Assembly (NCBI GenBank): GCA_013812005.1
Contig: JACCUE010000298.1
Location: 1 to 8,153 of the forward strand
Source: Thermoleophilaceae bacterium
Lineage (GTDB): Bacteria > Actinomycetota > Thermoleophilia > Solirubrobacterales > Thermoleophilaceae
Length of the DNA stretch: 8,153 nt
Reading direction: 5' to 3'
Shown: positions 1 through 5,294 of the stretch, piece by piece
Layout of the letters: each line of letters starts with the position of its first letter
Numbering within the stretch: position 1 is the first letter of the stretch
Translations under genes and position numbers: made by a program
Notes under the pieces: model-generated
Told to the model about the DNA's origin: nothing
Databases searched by the model: none
Seen by the model: the letters and a program-made list of their open reading frames with translations, nothing else

Positions 1-428
1 TCTACGGCGGCGGGGACGTCAACTGGTCGCGGATCGTGCCCGACACGGCCCGTGCGCTTGCCAGGGGCGACCGGCCGGTGATCCGCTCGGACGGCACCCC
101 CGAGCGCGACTACCTCTACGTCGATGACGCCGTGGACGCCTACCTCACCGTGGCCGGGTCGCTCGAGCGGCCCGAGCTTCGCGGCCGGGCCTGGAACGCC
201 GGGTGCGGTTCGCCCGTCCCCGTGCGCGAGGTGGTGGACCGGCTGGTGTCCGTCTCCGGTCTCGACCTGGAGCCGGATCTCCAGGGAGCGGGGACCCCTC
301 ACGGGGAGATCGACCGCCAGTACCTCGACTCGACGGTGATCGAGCAGGAGCTGGGCTGGCGGCCGAAGGTGAGCCTCGACGAGGGCCTTCGAGCCACGTG
401 GGAGTGGTACCGAGACAGGCTGTCGTGA
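1..428 (+). CDS. NAD-dependent sugar-nucleotide epimerase/dehydratase, C-terminal part (5' truncated by window edge)
   Basis: The frame is open from base 3 and ends at TGA 426-428, giving about 141 visible residues; the Rossmann NAD-binding half lies outside the window. The visible part opens with YGGGDVNWSRIVP, a substrate-binding region of extended short-chain dehydrogenases. It continues with SDGTPERDYLYVDD, the conserved Arg-Asp-Tyr/Val-Asp-Asp stretch of GDP-mannose dehydratase-type and UDP-glucose epimerase-type enzymes, and ends with LGWRP followed by an EGL..TWEWY helix, the standard C-terminus of the family. Such enzymes act in the cytoplasm on nucleotide-activated sugars for surface polysaccharides or glycosylation. 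I cannot tell epimerase from 4,6-dehydratase without the catalytic half. It does not show the RPWQHVLEP-type block I associate with RfbG CDP-glucose dehydratases, so I give no symbol. It probably ends a glycan gene cluster lying to the left. Confidence 0.88.
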   Translation, partial: YGGGDVNWSRIVPDTARALARGDRPVIRSDGTPERDYLYVDDAVDAYLTVAGSLERPELRGRAWNAGCGSPVPVREVVDRLVSVSGLDLEPDLQGAGTPHGEIDRQYLDSTVIEQELGWRPKVSLDEGLRATWEWYRDRLS

Positions 429-475
429 GCTACACCGGCGAGCGCTGGGGTAGGGAGAAAAGCAGGGCCCTCGAG

Positions 476-548
476 CGCGCCCGGCTGGATTCGAACCAGC
501 GACTTCTGCCTCCGGAGGGCAGCGCTCTATCCACTGAGCTACGGGCGC
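476..548 (-). tRNA. tRNA-Arg, anticodon CCG
   Basis: Read on the minus strand, a full 73-base cloverleaf folds by eye. The acceptor stem is GCGCCCG with CGGGCGC, the D stem GCTC with GAGC, and the anticodon stem CTGCC with GGCAG around the loop CTCCGGA, giving anticodon CCG (reads CGG, arginine). The variable loop is AAGTC and the T arm is GCTGG TTCGAAT CCAGC. The discriminator is G at base 476. The next three minus-strand bases are CTC, so CCA is not encoded and must be added after 3' processing. The gene is convergent with the truncated epimerase and divergent from the metallophosphoesterase. All stems pair without mismatch, so it looks functional. Confidence 0.97.
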
Positions 549-558
549 GTGAGCGTCG

Positions 559-564
559 AGTCTA
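559..564 (-). promoter_or_regulatory. possible -10 element for tRNA-Arg
   Basis: The minus-strand hexamer TAGACT fits the TANNNT form of actinobacterial -10 boxes and ends 10 bases before the mature tRNA 5' end, which would start the precursor only a few bases upstream of it. I do not see a convincing -35 box at 16 to 18 bases spacing, so this is a weak call. Confidence 0.25.
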
Positions 565-576
565 ATGGCCCCTCCT

Positions 577-644
577 GTCAGTCCTGACCCGTTTGGCGGC
601 GTCTGGACGCGCCTGGCGGCGCCCAGTCGCTCGCCAAAGCGAGT
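577..644. other. hairpin-rich spacer between divergent tRNA-Arg and phosphoesterase genes
   Basis: This spacer (549-668) holds several short symmetric elements but no gene I can support. GTCAG/CTGAC at 577-581 and 584-588 is a near-palindrome with a 2-base centre, the size of a small operator. TGGCGGCG occurs twice, at 594-601 and 614-621, exactly 20 bases apart. CTCGC/GCGAG at 630-634 and 639-643 forms a small hairpin with a CAAA loop, about 11 bases before the ribosome binding site of the downstream gene. High GC makes short repeats likely by chance. Confidence 0.3.
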
Positions 645-668
645 CAGTACTTCCAGGAGGAACCACTG

Positions 669-1157
669 ATGCTGATTGCCGTCATATCGGACACGCACAT
701 GCCCCGCGGAGCCCGGCGGCTGCCGGACTCCTGCGTGGCCCGCCTGGGCACGGCCGATCTGATCGTTCACGCCGGCGACGTGAGCACGGCCACGACCCTC
801 GCGCAGATCGAGCTGATCGGCCCGCCGGTGCTCGCCGTCCGCGGCAACGTCGACGACGACGAGCTCGCATGCCGGTTGCCCTCCGAGCGGATCGTCGAGG
901 CAGACGGCGCGCGCATCGCGATCATTCACGACGCGGGCCCCCGGAACCGGCGCCTGACCCGGATGCGGCGTCGCTTCCCCGGCGCCGACGCCGTGGTGTT
1001 CGGCCACTCCCACCAGCCGCTGCACGAGAGTGAGGGCGGCTTCCAGATCTTCAATCCCGGCAGCCCCACCGAACGCCGGCGCGCACCGGCGCACACCATG
1101 GGCCTGGCCAGGGCGGCGGGCGGCGCGGTCGAGTTCGAGCTGCTCGAGTTGCCCTGA
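669..1157 (+). CDS. YfcE/MJ0936-type calcineurin-like metallophosphoesterase
   Basis: The protein has 162 residues, the usual size of single-domain YfcE-type phosphodiesterases. All metal-binding motifs of the calcineurin-like fold appear in order: D8-T-H10, H34-A-G-D37, G59-N60-V-D62, H87-D88, and G112-H113-S-H115. The trailing NPGSPTERR stretch is typical of the YfcE branch. Known members are Mn2+-dependent cytoplasmic phosphodiesterases, mostly studied on artificial substrates, so the cellular substrate cannot be named. The start is well supported: AGGAGG at 655-660 lies 8 bases before ATG 669, and the DTH motif sits right after the first strand as expected. It probably shares a transcript with the RNase Z gene 36 bases downstream. 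Confidence 0.93.
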   Translation: MLIAVISDTHMPRGARRLPDSCVARLGTADLIVHAGDVSTATTLAQIELIGPPVLAVRGNVDDDELACRLPSERIVEADGARIAIIHDAGPRNRRLTRMRRRFPGADAVVFGHSHQPLHESEGGFQIFNPGSPTERRRAPAHTMGLARAAGGAVEFELLELP

Positions 1158-1193
1158 CACGGGCCGGCGCGCCCGAATCGCGAAGATAGGCCC

Positions 1194-2150
1194 GTGGACC
1201 TCGACGTTCTCTTCGTAGGCACCGCCGGCTCGGCTCCCACCGCCCGGCGTGGCCTGCCCGCGACGCTGGTCCGGCGCGGCGGCGACCGGCTGCTGTTCGA
1301 CTGTGGGGAGGGCACCCAGCGCCAGCTCATCCGCTCGGTCGGCCTGATCGAGCTCGACGAGGTGTTCGTCACCCACCTCCACACCGACCACCTGCTGGGA
1401 TTGCCCGGACTACTCAAGACCTACGGGCTGATGGGCCGCGAGCGGCCCCTGCACGTCTACGGCCCGAAGGGGCTCGAGCGGATGTTCGCCGCCCTGCGCC
1501 CCGTGGTGGGGCGGACTGCGTATGAGGTTCACCTGCGCGAGCTCGAGTCGGGACACGAGGTCGACCGCGACGGCTACCGGATCGCCGCGTTCGGCGTCGA
1601 CCACGGGGTCACCGCGCTGGGGTACGCCCTGATCGAGGACGCGCGGCCGGGACGCTTCGACGAGGAGCGGGCCCGGGAGCTCGGGGTCGAGCCCGGCCCG
1701 GACTTTGGCCGACTGCAGCGCGGAGAGCTCGTGGGCGACGTGACCCCGGATCAAGTGCTCGGCGAGGCGCGCCGTGGACGGACGGTGGTACTCACCGGCG
1801 ACACCGCTCCCTCCGAGATGACCCTGGCCGTGGCACACGGGGCCGACCTGCTCGTGCACGAGGCCACCTTCATGCAGGGGGAGGCCGAGCGGGCGCGGGA
1901 GACCGGGCATTCGACCGCGCGCGCCGCCGCCGAGCTGGCGGCGAGCGCCGAGGTTGGCCTGCTGGCGCTCACGCATCTGTCCTCACGCTACGGGGGAGGG
2001 GAGGTGCTCGACGAAGCCCGGTCGGCGTTCGAACGCACCATCGTGCCGCGGGACTTCGACCGGGTGGACATCCCCCTCCCCGAGCGCGGCGCTCCGGAGC
2101 ACGTGCGCCACCAGGGCCGCGGGGTGGCTCTCCCCGCCGCGAGCGCCTAA
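1194..2150 (+). CDS. rnz: ribonuclease Z (tRNA 3' endonuclease), short form
   Basis: This metallo-beta-lactamase-fold endonuclease cuts tRNA precursors after the discriminator base, allowing CCA addition. The 318 residues match the short bacterial form (about 300-320). The zinc and catalytic set is complete: H61-L-H63-T-D65-H66, H137, D203 in TGDT, H239 in GHST, and H261 in THLSSRY; D65 is the expected catalytic base. The GPDFGRLQRGE stretch (near residues 170-180) matches the conserved block around the tRNA-binding exosite. I chose GTG 1194 because the protein then begins directly with the first beta strand (DLDVLFVGT) and a weak AGATAGG lies just upstream. The gene follows the phosphoesterase closely, and its TAA overlaps the stop of the opposite-strand methyltransferase. 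The CCA-less tRNA-Arg in this window is a natural substrate type. Confidence 0.95.
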   Translation: MDLDVLFVGTAGSAPTARRGLPATLVRRGGDRLLFDCGEGTQRQLIRSVGLIELDEVFVTHLHTDHLLGLPGLLKTYGLMGRERPLHVYGPKGLERMFAALRPVVGRTAYEVHLRELESGHEVDRDGYRIAAFGVDHGVTALGYALIEDARPGRFDEERARELGVEPGPDFGRLQRGELVGDVTPDQVLGEARRGRTVVLTGDTAPSEMTLAVAHGADLLVHEATFMQGEAERARETGHSTARAAAELAASAEVGLLALTHLSSRYGGGEVLDEARSAFERTIVPRDFDRVDIPLPERGAPEHVRHQGRGVALPAASA

Positions 2151-2839
2151 CCGCCGTCCCGGCGCAGCCGCAGGCGAGGGCGCCTGCGCCGCACGGCGGG
2201 CCGGGCGGCCAGCTCCCGGCTCACGAACCCGGCGAGGTAGGGGTCGAGCTCTTCCGCCGACGTCATCATCCGCTCGGAGGCCTCGAACGCGCCCTCCCAC
2301 CAAAGGGTCTCGACCCGCTCCTCCTCACTCAGCAGCTCGTGGAAGCCGGCCGGGAAGTGGTTGCTCGCGCGGCCATGGAGCACGTGGTGCTTGAAGACGA
2401 ACTCGATCCGCTCGCGATCCACTTCGATCAGCCAGTGGTGGTGGCCCCAGCCCACCCACGGCCCCTGGAAGCCCAAGCTCTGCTCCTCCAGCCGGGAAGG
2501 CACCTCGATGTACCCGGCCCTGGCCACCCGCGCCAGCTCCGAGCACACCCAGATGGGATCGCGAACGTCTTCGAGCGTGTGTGAGCAGATCGCGAAGTCG
2601 ATCTCATCGTCTGAGAAGGGGAACGGCGCGCGGTCGCAGATGTCGCGCTGTATCCACGTGCCCGCGGAGAACCGCTCCGGCCCGTCGCCGTCGCGGCCGT
2701 AGAGCCCCCGCGTCTCGTAGGGCATGAGATCCATCACCCAGTCCGCGCGTGTGAAGGGCCGGCCCCATCCGCCGATGTCGAGAACCACATCGTCGGCGCC
2801 GAGGCGCTCGACGATGCGCGTGGCGCTGGAAGCGAGCAT
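2147..2839 (-). CDS. class I SAM-dependent methyltransferase, substrate unknown
   Basis: The protein has 230 residues with a compact Rossmann methyltransferase fold. SAM-binding motif I is VLDIGGWG (D21 to G26), a likely acidic residue ending strand 2 is D37, an acidic patch follows at D66, and FAICSHTLEDVRDP (82-95) is the usual post-motif of Methyltransf_11-type enzymes. The middle contains an aromatic and histidine-rich segment, GPWVGWGHHHW, which may line a substrate pocket. The C-terminus is an arginine-rich tail (PAVRRRRPRLRLRRDGG), perhaps disordered or nucleic-acid/membrane contacting. ATG 2839 is the only start that keeps a short lead into motif I. Its TAG (2147-2149) overlaps the rnz stop on the other strand, and its start is 29 bases from a divergent methyltransferase. 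No substrate can be assigned; glycan or small-molecule methylation would fit the nearby sugar-nucleotide gene. Confidence 0.85.
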   Translation of the reverse strand: MLASSATRIVERLGADDVVLDIGGWGRPFTRADWVMDLMPYETRGLYGRDGDGPERFSAGTWIQRDICDRAPFPFSDDEIDFAICSHTLEDVRDPIWVCSELARVARAGYIEVPSRLEEQSLGFQGPWVGWGHHHWLIEVDRERIEFVFKHHVLHGRASNHFPAGFHELLSEEERVETLWWEGAFEASERMMTSAEELDPYLAGFVSRELAARPAVRRRRPRLRLRRDGG

Positions 2840-2850
2840 GAGCCGGCGCC

Positions 2851-2860
2851 ATAGTACGGT
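2851..2860. promoter_or_regulatory. possible overlapping divergent -10 elements between the two methyltransferase genes
   Basis: The 29-base gap between the two starts contains TACTAT on the minus strand (2856 to 2851) and TACGGT on the plus strand (2855-2860); both fit TANNNT. From their positions, transcription would begin at or within a few bases of both start codons, giving leaderless or near-leaderless mRNAs, which are common in Actinomycetota. I see no good ribosome binding site for either gene, which agrees with that idea, but no -35 boxes either. Confidence 0.28.
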
Positions 2861-2868
2861 GCACCGCC

Positions 2869-3603
2869 GTGGACCCCGTGCAGAGGGCCGAGGAGCTCAC
2901 CTGGTACCACTCACTGGAGCTCGTGCCCGGGTACGTCACGCCCGGGATGTTCGACCTGCGGGGCGTCGTGCACCGCTACGGCCTGCCCGAGCGGATGGAT
3001 GGGATGCGCGCCCTCGACGTGGGCACCTGGGACGGCTTCTGGGCCTTCGAGATGGAGCGGCGCGGGGCCGAGGTCGTGGCGCTCGACCTCGACGACGAGC
3101 GCGACCTCGACTGGCCCGCCGACCGCCGCCCCGATACGTTCCCGAAGACGCCGCGGGGCGCGGGCTTCGCGCTGGCCAAGGAGACGTTTGGGTCGAAGGT
3201 CGAGCGGGTCAACCGGTCGATCTATCGCGCGCTCCCGGAGGACCTGGGCATGTTCGACCTGGTCTTCTGCGGCTCGGTGCTCATCCATCTGCGCGACCAG
3301 GCCCTGGCGATCGAGCGGATCGCCAACCTCTGCAGGGGCACCTTCATATCGGTGGAGTCGTTCGATCCCCTCCTCAACCTTCTGCCTTTCCCGGTCGCGC
3401 GATGGCGGGCGGCCAGGGATGCCGCGGTCGTCTTCTGGGAGCCCAACGTGCGCGCATGGAAGGGAATGCTGACCACCGCGGGGTTCGAGCGGATCGACGA
3501 ACGGGGACGCTTCAAGCTCCAGGCGCGCGCCGGCTGGTCGGTGCGTCACGTCGCGCTCGCGGCTCACAAGCCGGGCGCCGCCCCACGTACCTCCGCACCC
3601 TGA
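2869..3603 (+). CDS. CmoB-like/DUF1698-type SAM-dependent methyltransferase
   Basis: The protein has 244 residues. The N-terminus has WYHSLEL followed by VTPGMFDLR (12-31), a signature shared with CmoB-like (tRNA uridine-34 carboxymethyl transfer) and related DUF1698 methyltransferases. SAM motif I is LDVGTWDGF (49-57), the acidic end of strand 2 is D73, and GMFDLVFCGSVLIHL (127-141) is the strand-4 region. It is shorter than proteobacterial CmoB (about 320 residues), and no cmoA partner is visible, so true CmoB function is doubtful; a small-molecule or glycan methyltransferase is as likely. GTG 2869 is chosen because the conserved WYH motif follows within 12 residues; there is no clear ribosome binding site, and a TANNNT box 9 bases upstream suggests a leaderless start. 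It ends 111 bases before pyrR. Confidence 0.85.
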   Translation: MDPVQRAEELTWYHSLELVPGYVTPGMFDLRGVVHRYGLPERMDGMRALDVGTWDGFWAFEMERRGAEVVALDLDDERDLDWPADRRPDTFPKTPRGAGFALAKETFGSKVERVNRSIYRALPEDLGMFDLVFCGSVLIHLRDQALAIERIANLCRGTFISVESFDPLLNLLPFPVARWRAARDAAVVFWEPNVRAWKGMLTTAGFERIDERGRFKLQARAGWSVRHVALAAHKPGAAPRTSAP

Positions 3604-3617
3604 GGATGGGAGATCAA

Positions 3618-3633
3618 AGGGGCACTCGCCTCT
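3618..3633 (+). terminator. small stem-loop after the methyltransferase, possible weak terminator
   Basis: AGGGGC (3618-3623) and GCCTCT (3628-3633) pair over six positions with one G-U pair around an ACTC loop, 14 bases after the methyltransferase stop. There is no U tract behind it, so it may be a U-less terminator or chance pairing in GC-rich DNA. It lies just before the predicted pyr promoter, where a terminator would be useful. Confidence 0.25.
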
Positions 3634-3635
3634 CT

Positions 3636-3664
3636 GCGACCCCCGCCGGAGCCGGTGCTACGCT
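3636..3664 (+). promoter_or_regulatory. predicted pyr operon promoter
   Basis: A TACGCT -10 box (3659-3664, TANNNT type) lies 17 bases after GCGACC (3636-3641), a poor -35 box that keeps the GAC core of TTGACA. Transcription would start near 3671, a few bases before the PyrR-binding hairpin, so the leader would be about 44 bases and hold little else. The position relative to the RNA site is the strongest argument; the sequence match alone is modest. Confidence 0.4.
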
Positions 3665-3673
3665 CGCCGAGCA

Positions 3674-3706
3674 TCCTTTAACCCGGTCCCGCGAGGCCAG
3701 GAAGGA
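3674..3706 (+). promoter_or_regulatory. PyrR-binding RNA hairpin overlapping the pyrR ribosome binding site
   Basis: The RNA folds into two stacked stems. The lower stem is TCCTTT (3674-3679) with GAAGGA (3701-3706). The upper stem is GGTC (3685-3688) with GGCC (3695-3698), closed by the six-base loop CCGCGA. This loop fits CNGNGA, the terminal loop consensus of PyrR-binding sites, and the GTCC...GAGGCC context also matches the PyrR box. The 3' arm contains AGGAAGGA (3699-3706), the only ribosome binding site for GTG 3715, 8 bases away. There is no terminator/antiterminator pair in the leader, so control is probably translational: PyrR with UMP/UTP would stabilise the hairpin and hide the site, as shown for Mycobacterium smegmatis, rather than by attenuation as in Bacillus. 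Confidence 0.85.
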
Positions 3707-3714
3707 CGTTCCCC

Positions 3715-4338
3715 GTGACCCACAAGGTCGTGCTCGACCGCGACGACGTGCGGCGCACCCTGGTGCGCATCGCTCACGAGATCGTGGAGAACAACCGCGG
3801 CGAGACGATCGCCGTCGTGGGCATCCACCGCCGGGGCGCGCTGCTCGCCGGACGGCTCAGGGACCTGATCGCCGAGCTCGTCGCAGAGCCCGTCCCGCTG
3901 GGCGATGTGGACATCTCCTTCTACCGTGACGACCTCGGGATGCGCGAACCGGGCGCCCAGCCGGTGGTGCATGCCTCACACATCGACTTCGCCATCGAGG
4001 ACGCCACCGTCGTGCTCGTCGACGACGTGCTGTTCACGGGCCGCACCGTGCGCGCGGCGATCGACGCGCTCTTCGACTACGGCCGCCCCCCACGGGTGCA
4101 GCTGGCGGTGCTGGCCGACCGCGGTCATCGCGAGCTGCCGATCCGGCCCGATTACGTGGGCAAGAACCTGCCCACCGCCCGTAGCGAGCGGGTGAACGTG
4201 ACGGTGTCCGAGCTGGACGGAGAGGACGAGGTATCGATCTCGGAGGGAGAATCGCGGTGCGAATCTCGGTCCGGTGCTCGCGCGATCATCGATCGCGCTG
4301 CGCTCCTCCCGGACGCGTCAGATTGGGAAGACAAGTGA
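3715..4338 (+). CDS. pyrR: bifunctional pyrimidine operon regulator PyrR / uracil phosphoribosyltransferase-type protein
   Basis: PyrR binds UMP/UTP and the pyr mRNA hairpin to repress pyrimidine synthesis; many members also convert uracil plus PRPP to UMP. The PRPP-binding motif VLVDDVLFTGRT spans 100-111. Other PyrR signatures are VVGIHRRGALLA (34-45), DISFYRDD (66-73), and the ending RVNVTVSELDGEDEVSI (159-175). GTG 3715 is set by the ribosome binding site 8 bases upstream and the standard N-terminal strand. At 207 residues it is longer than usual (about 175-195): homology to known PyrR ends near residue 179, and the last 28 residues (from SRCESRSG to DWEDK) are encoded by an inverted-repeat element. 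The extension is probably not needed for function. The stop overlaps the pyrB GTG by 4 bases, implying translational coupling. Confidence 0.95.
   Translation: MTHKVVLDRDDVRRTLVRIAHEIVENNRGETIAVVGIHRRGALLAGRLRDLIAELVAEPVPLGDVDISFYRDDLGMREPGAQPVVHASHIDFAIEDATVVLVDDVLFTGRTVRAAIDALFDYGRPPRVQLAVLADRGHRELPIRPDYVGKNLPTARSERVNVTVSELDGEDEVSISEGESRCESRSGARAIIDRAALLPDASDWEDK
4247..4317. repeat. cluster of inverted repeats within the 3' end of pyrR
   Basis: Three symmetric elements sit next to each other. GAGAATCGC (4247-4255) and GCGAATCTC (4259-4267) pair with one mismatch around a 3-base loop. GCGCGATC (4280-4287) and GATCGCGC (4291-4298) pair perfectly around a 3-base loop. GTCCGG (4269-4274) and CCGGAC (4309-4314) pair perfectly and enclose the second hairpin, so the region can form a nested stem. 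It coincides with the non-conserved C-terminal extension of PyrR and ends 17 bases before the pyrB start. It could be a small mobile repeat that entered the pyrR-pyrB junction, or an RNA structure tuning pyrB translation. Confidence 0.6.
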
Positions 4339-5294
4339 AGCGCCATCTGCTGTCCGTGGATGATCTTTCGCGCGAGGACATCGAACGCATCCTCGGGCGC
4401 GCTGAGAGCTTCGCGGAGGTGTCGGGCCGCGAGATCAAGAAGGTCCCGACGCTGCGCGGGCGCACCGTGATCAACCTCTTCTACGAGGCATCCACGCGCA
4501 CTAGCTCCTCCTTCGAGCTGGCCGCCAAACGCCTGTCCGCCGACCTGGTGAGCATCAAGGCGCAGGGCTCCTCGGTCGACAAGGGCGAGTCGCTCAAGGA
4601 CAACATCCAGACGCTCTCGGCCTACGATCCCGCCGCAGTGGTCTTCCGCTCGCCCCACGCGGGCGCCGCCGGGCTGGTGGCGCGGTGGACTCCCGCCTCG
4701 GTGATCAACGCGGGTGACGGCAAGCACGAGCACCCCACGCAGGCGCTGCTCGACCTGTACACCCTGCGCCGCCGGGCCGGGCGCCTCGAGGGCCTCAACG
4801 TCTGGATCGTGGGCGACCTGCTCCACAGCCGCGTGGCGCGGTCGAACATCCTCGCGTTCGGCCGAATGGGCTGCCGGGTCACGGTCTGCGGCCCGCCCAC
4901 CCTGATCCCCCGGGGCATCGAGTCGCTGGGCTGCGAGGTGCGCATCACGCTCGACGACCTGGCCCAGGCGGACGTGGTCTACGCCCTCCGGATGCAGCAC
5001 GAACGGATGACGGGGTCGTTCGTGCCCTCCCTGCGCGAGTACGCGGCGCAGTATCAGATCGACGGCCGCCGCCTCGGGGCCGGACAGCTGCTGATGCACC
5101 CCGGCCCGGTCAACCGCGGGGTCGAGCTGTCAGCTGAGGTGATCGACTCACCGCAGGCCTTGATCACCGACCAGGTGGAGTCGGGCGTGGTGGTCCGGAT
5201 GGCCGTCCTCTACGAACTGCTGGCGGGTGGCTCCGGTCCGCCCCGCCGCGCCGATGACCCCTCGCGGCCGGCCTCCGAGCCCCAGCCCGCATGA
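4335..5294 (+). CDS. pyrB: aspartate carbamoyltransferase, catalytic chain
   Basis: PyrB joins carbamoyl phosphate and aspartate to give N-carbamoyl aspartate, the first committed pyrimidine step. The 319 residues fit the catalytic chain. Carbamoyl-phosphate residues are present: S53-T-R-T56, K83-G-E in the mobile loop, R105 and H133-P-T-Q136. Aspartate-binding RMQHER (219-224) and the HPGPVNRG block (255-262) follow. The frame is open further upstream to 4257, but I place the start at GTG 4335: it begins KRHLLSV at the conserved N-terminus, has GGGAAG at 4325-4330 (close, 4 bases), and overlaps the pyrR stop as GTGA. The last ~24 residues are a Pro-rich tail (GGSGPPRRADDPSRP) beyond the conserved core. 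No regulatory chain gene (pyrI) is adjacent. Its stop overlaps the pyrC ATG by 4 bases. Confidence 0.97.
   Translation: MKRHLLSVDDLSREDIERILGRAESFAEVSGREIKKVPTLRGRTVINLFYEASTRTSSSFELAAKRLSADLVSIKAQGSSVDKGESLKDNIQTLSAYDPAAVVFRSPHAGAAGLVARWTPASVINAGDGKHEHPTQALLDLYTLRRRAGRLEGLNVWIVGDLLHSRVARSNILAFGRMGCRVTVCGPPTLIPRGIESLGCEVRITLDDLAQADVVYALRMQHERMTGSFVPSLREYAAQYQIDGRRLGAGQLLMHPGPVNRGVELSAEVIDSPQALITDQVESGVVVRMAVLYELLAGGSGPPRRADDPSRPASEPQPA

Noticed and set aside
2724..3929. Long 401-codon plus-strand open frame across the methyltransferase and pyrR region
   Set aside because: It crosses two well-supported genes in another frame and has Arg/Ala/Gly-rich composition typical of a shadow frame in high-GC DNA.
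4257..4334. Upstream extension of pyrB to GTG 4257
   Set aside because: The added 26 residues are not part of the PyrB family, whereas GTG 4335 gives the normal N-terminus, a nearby GGGAAG and a coupled overlap with pyrR.
4152..5099. Long minus-strand open frame opposite pyrB
   Set aside because: It is antisense to pyrB, with composition typical of the mirrored frame and no recognisable motif.
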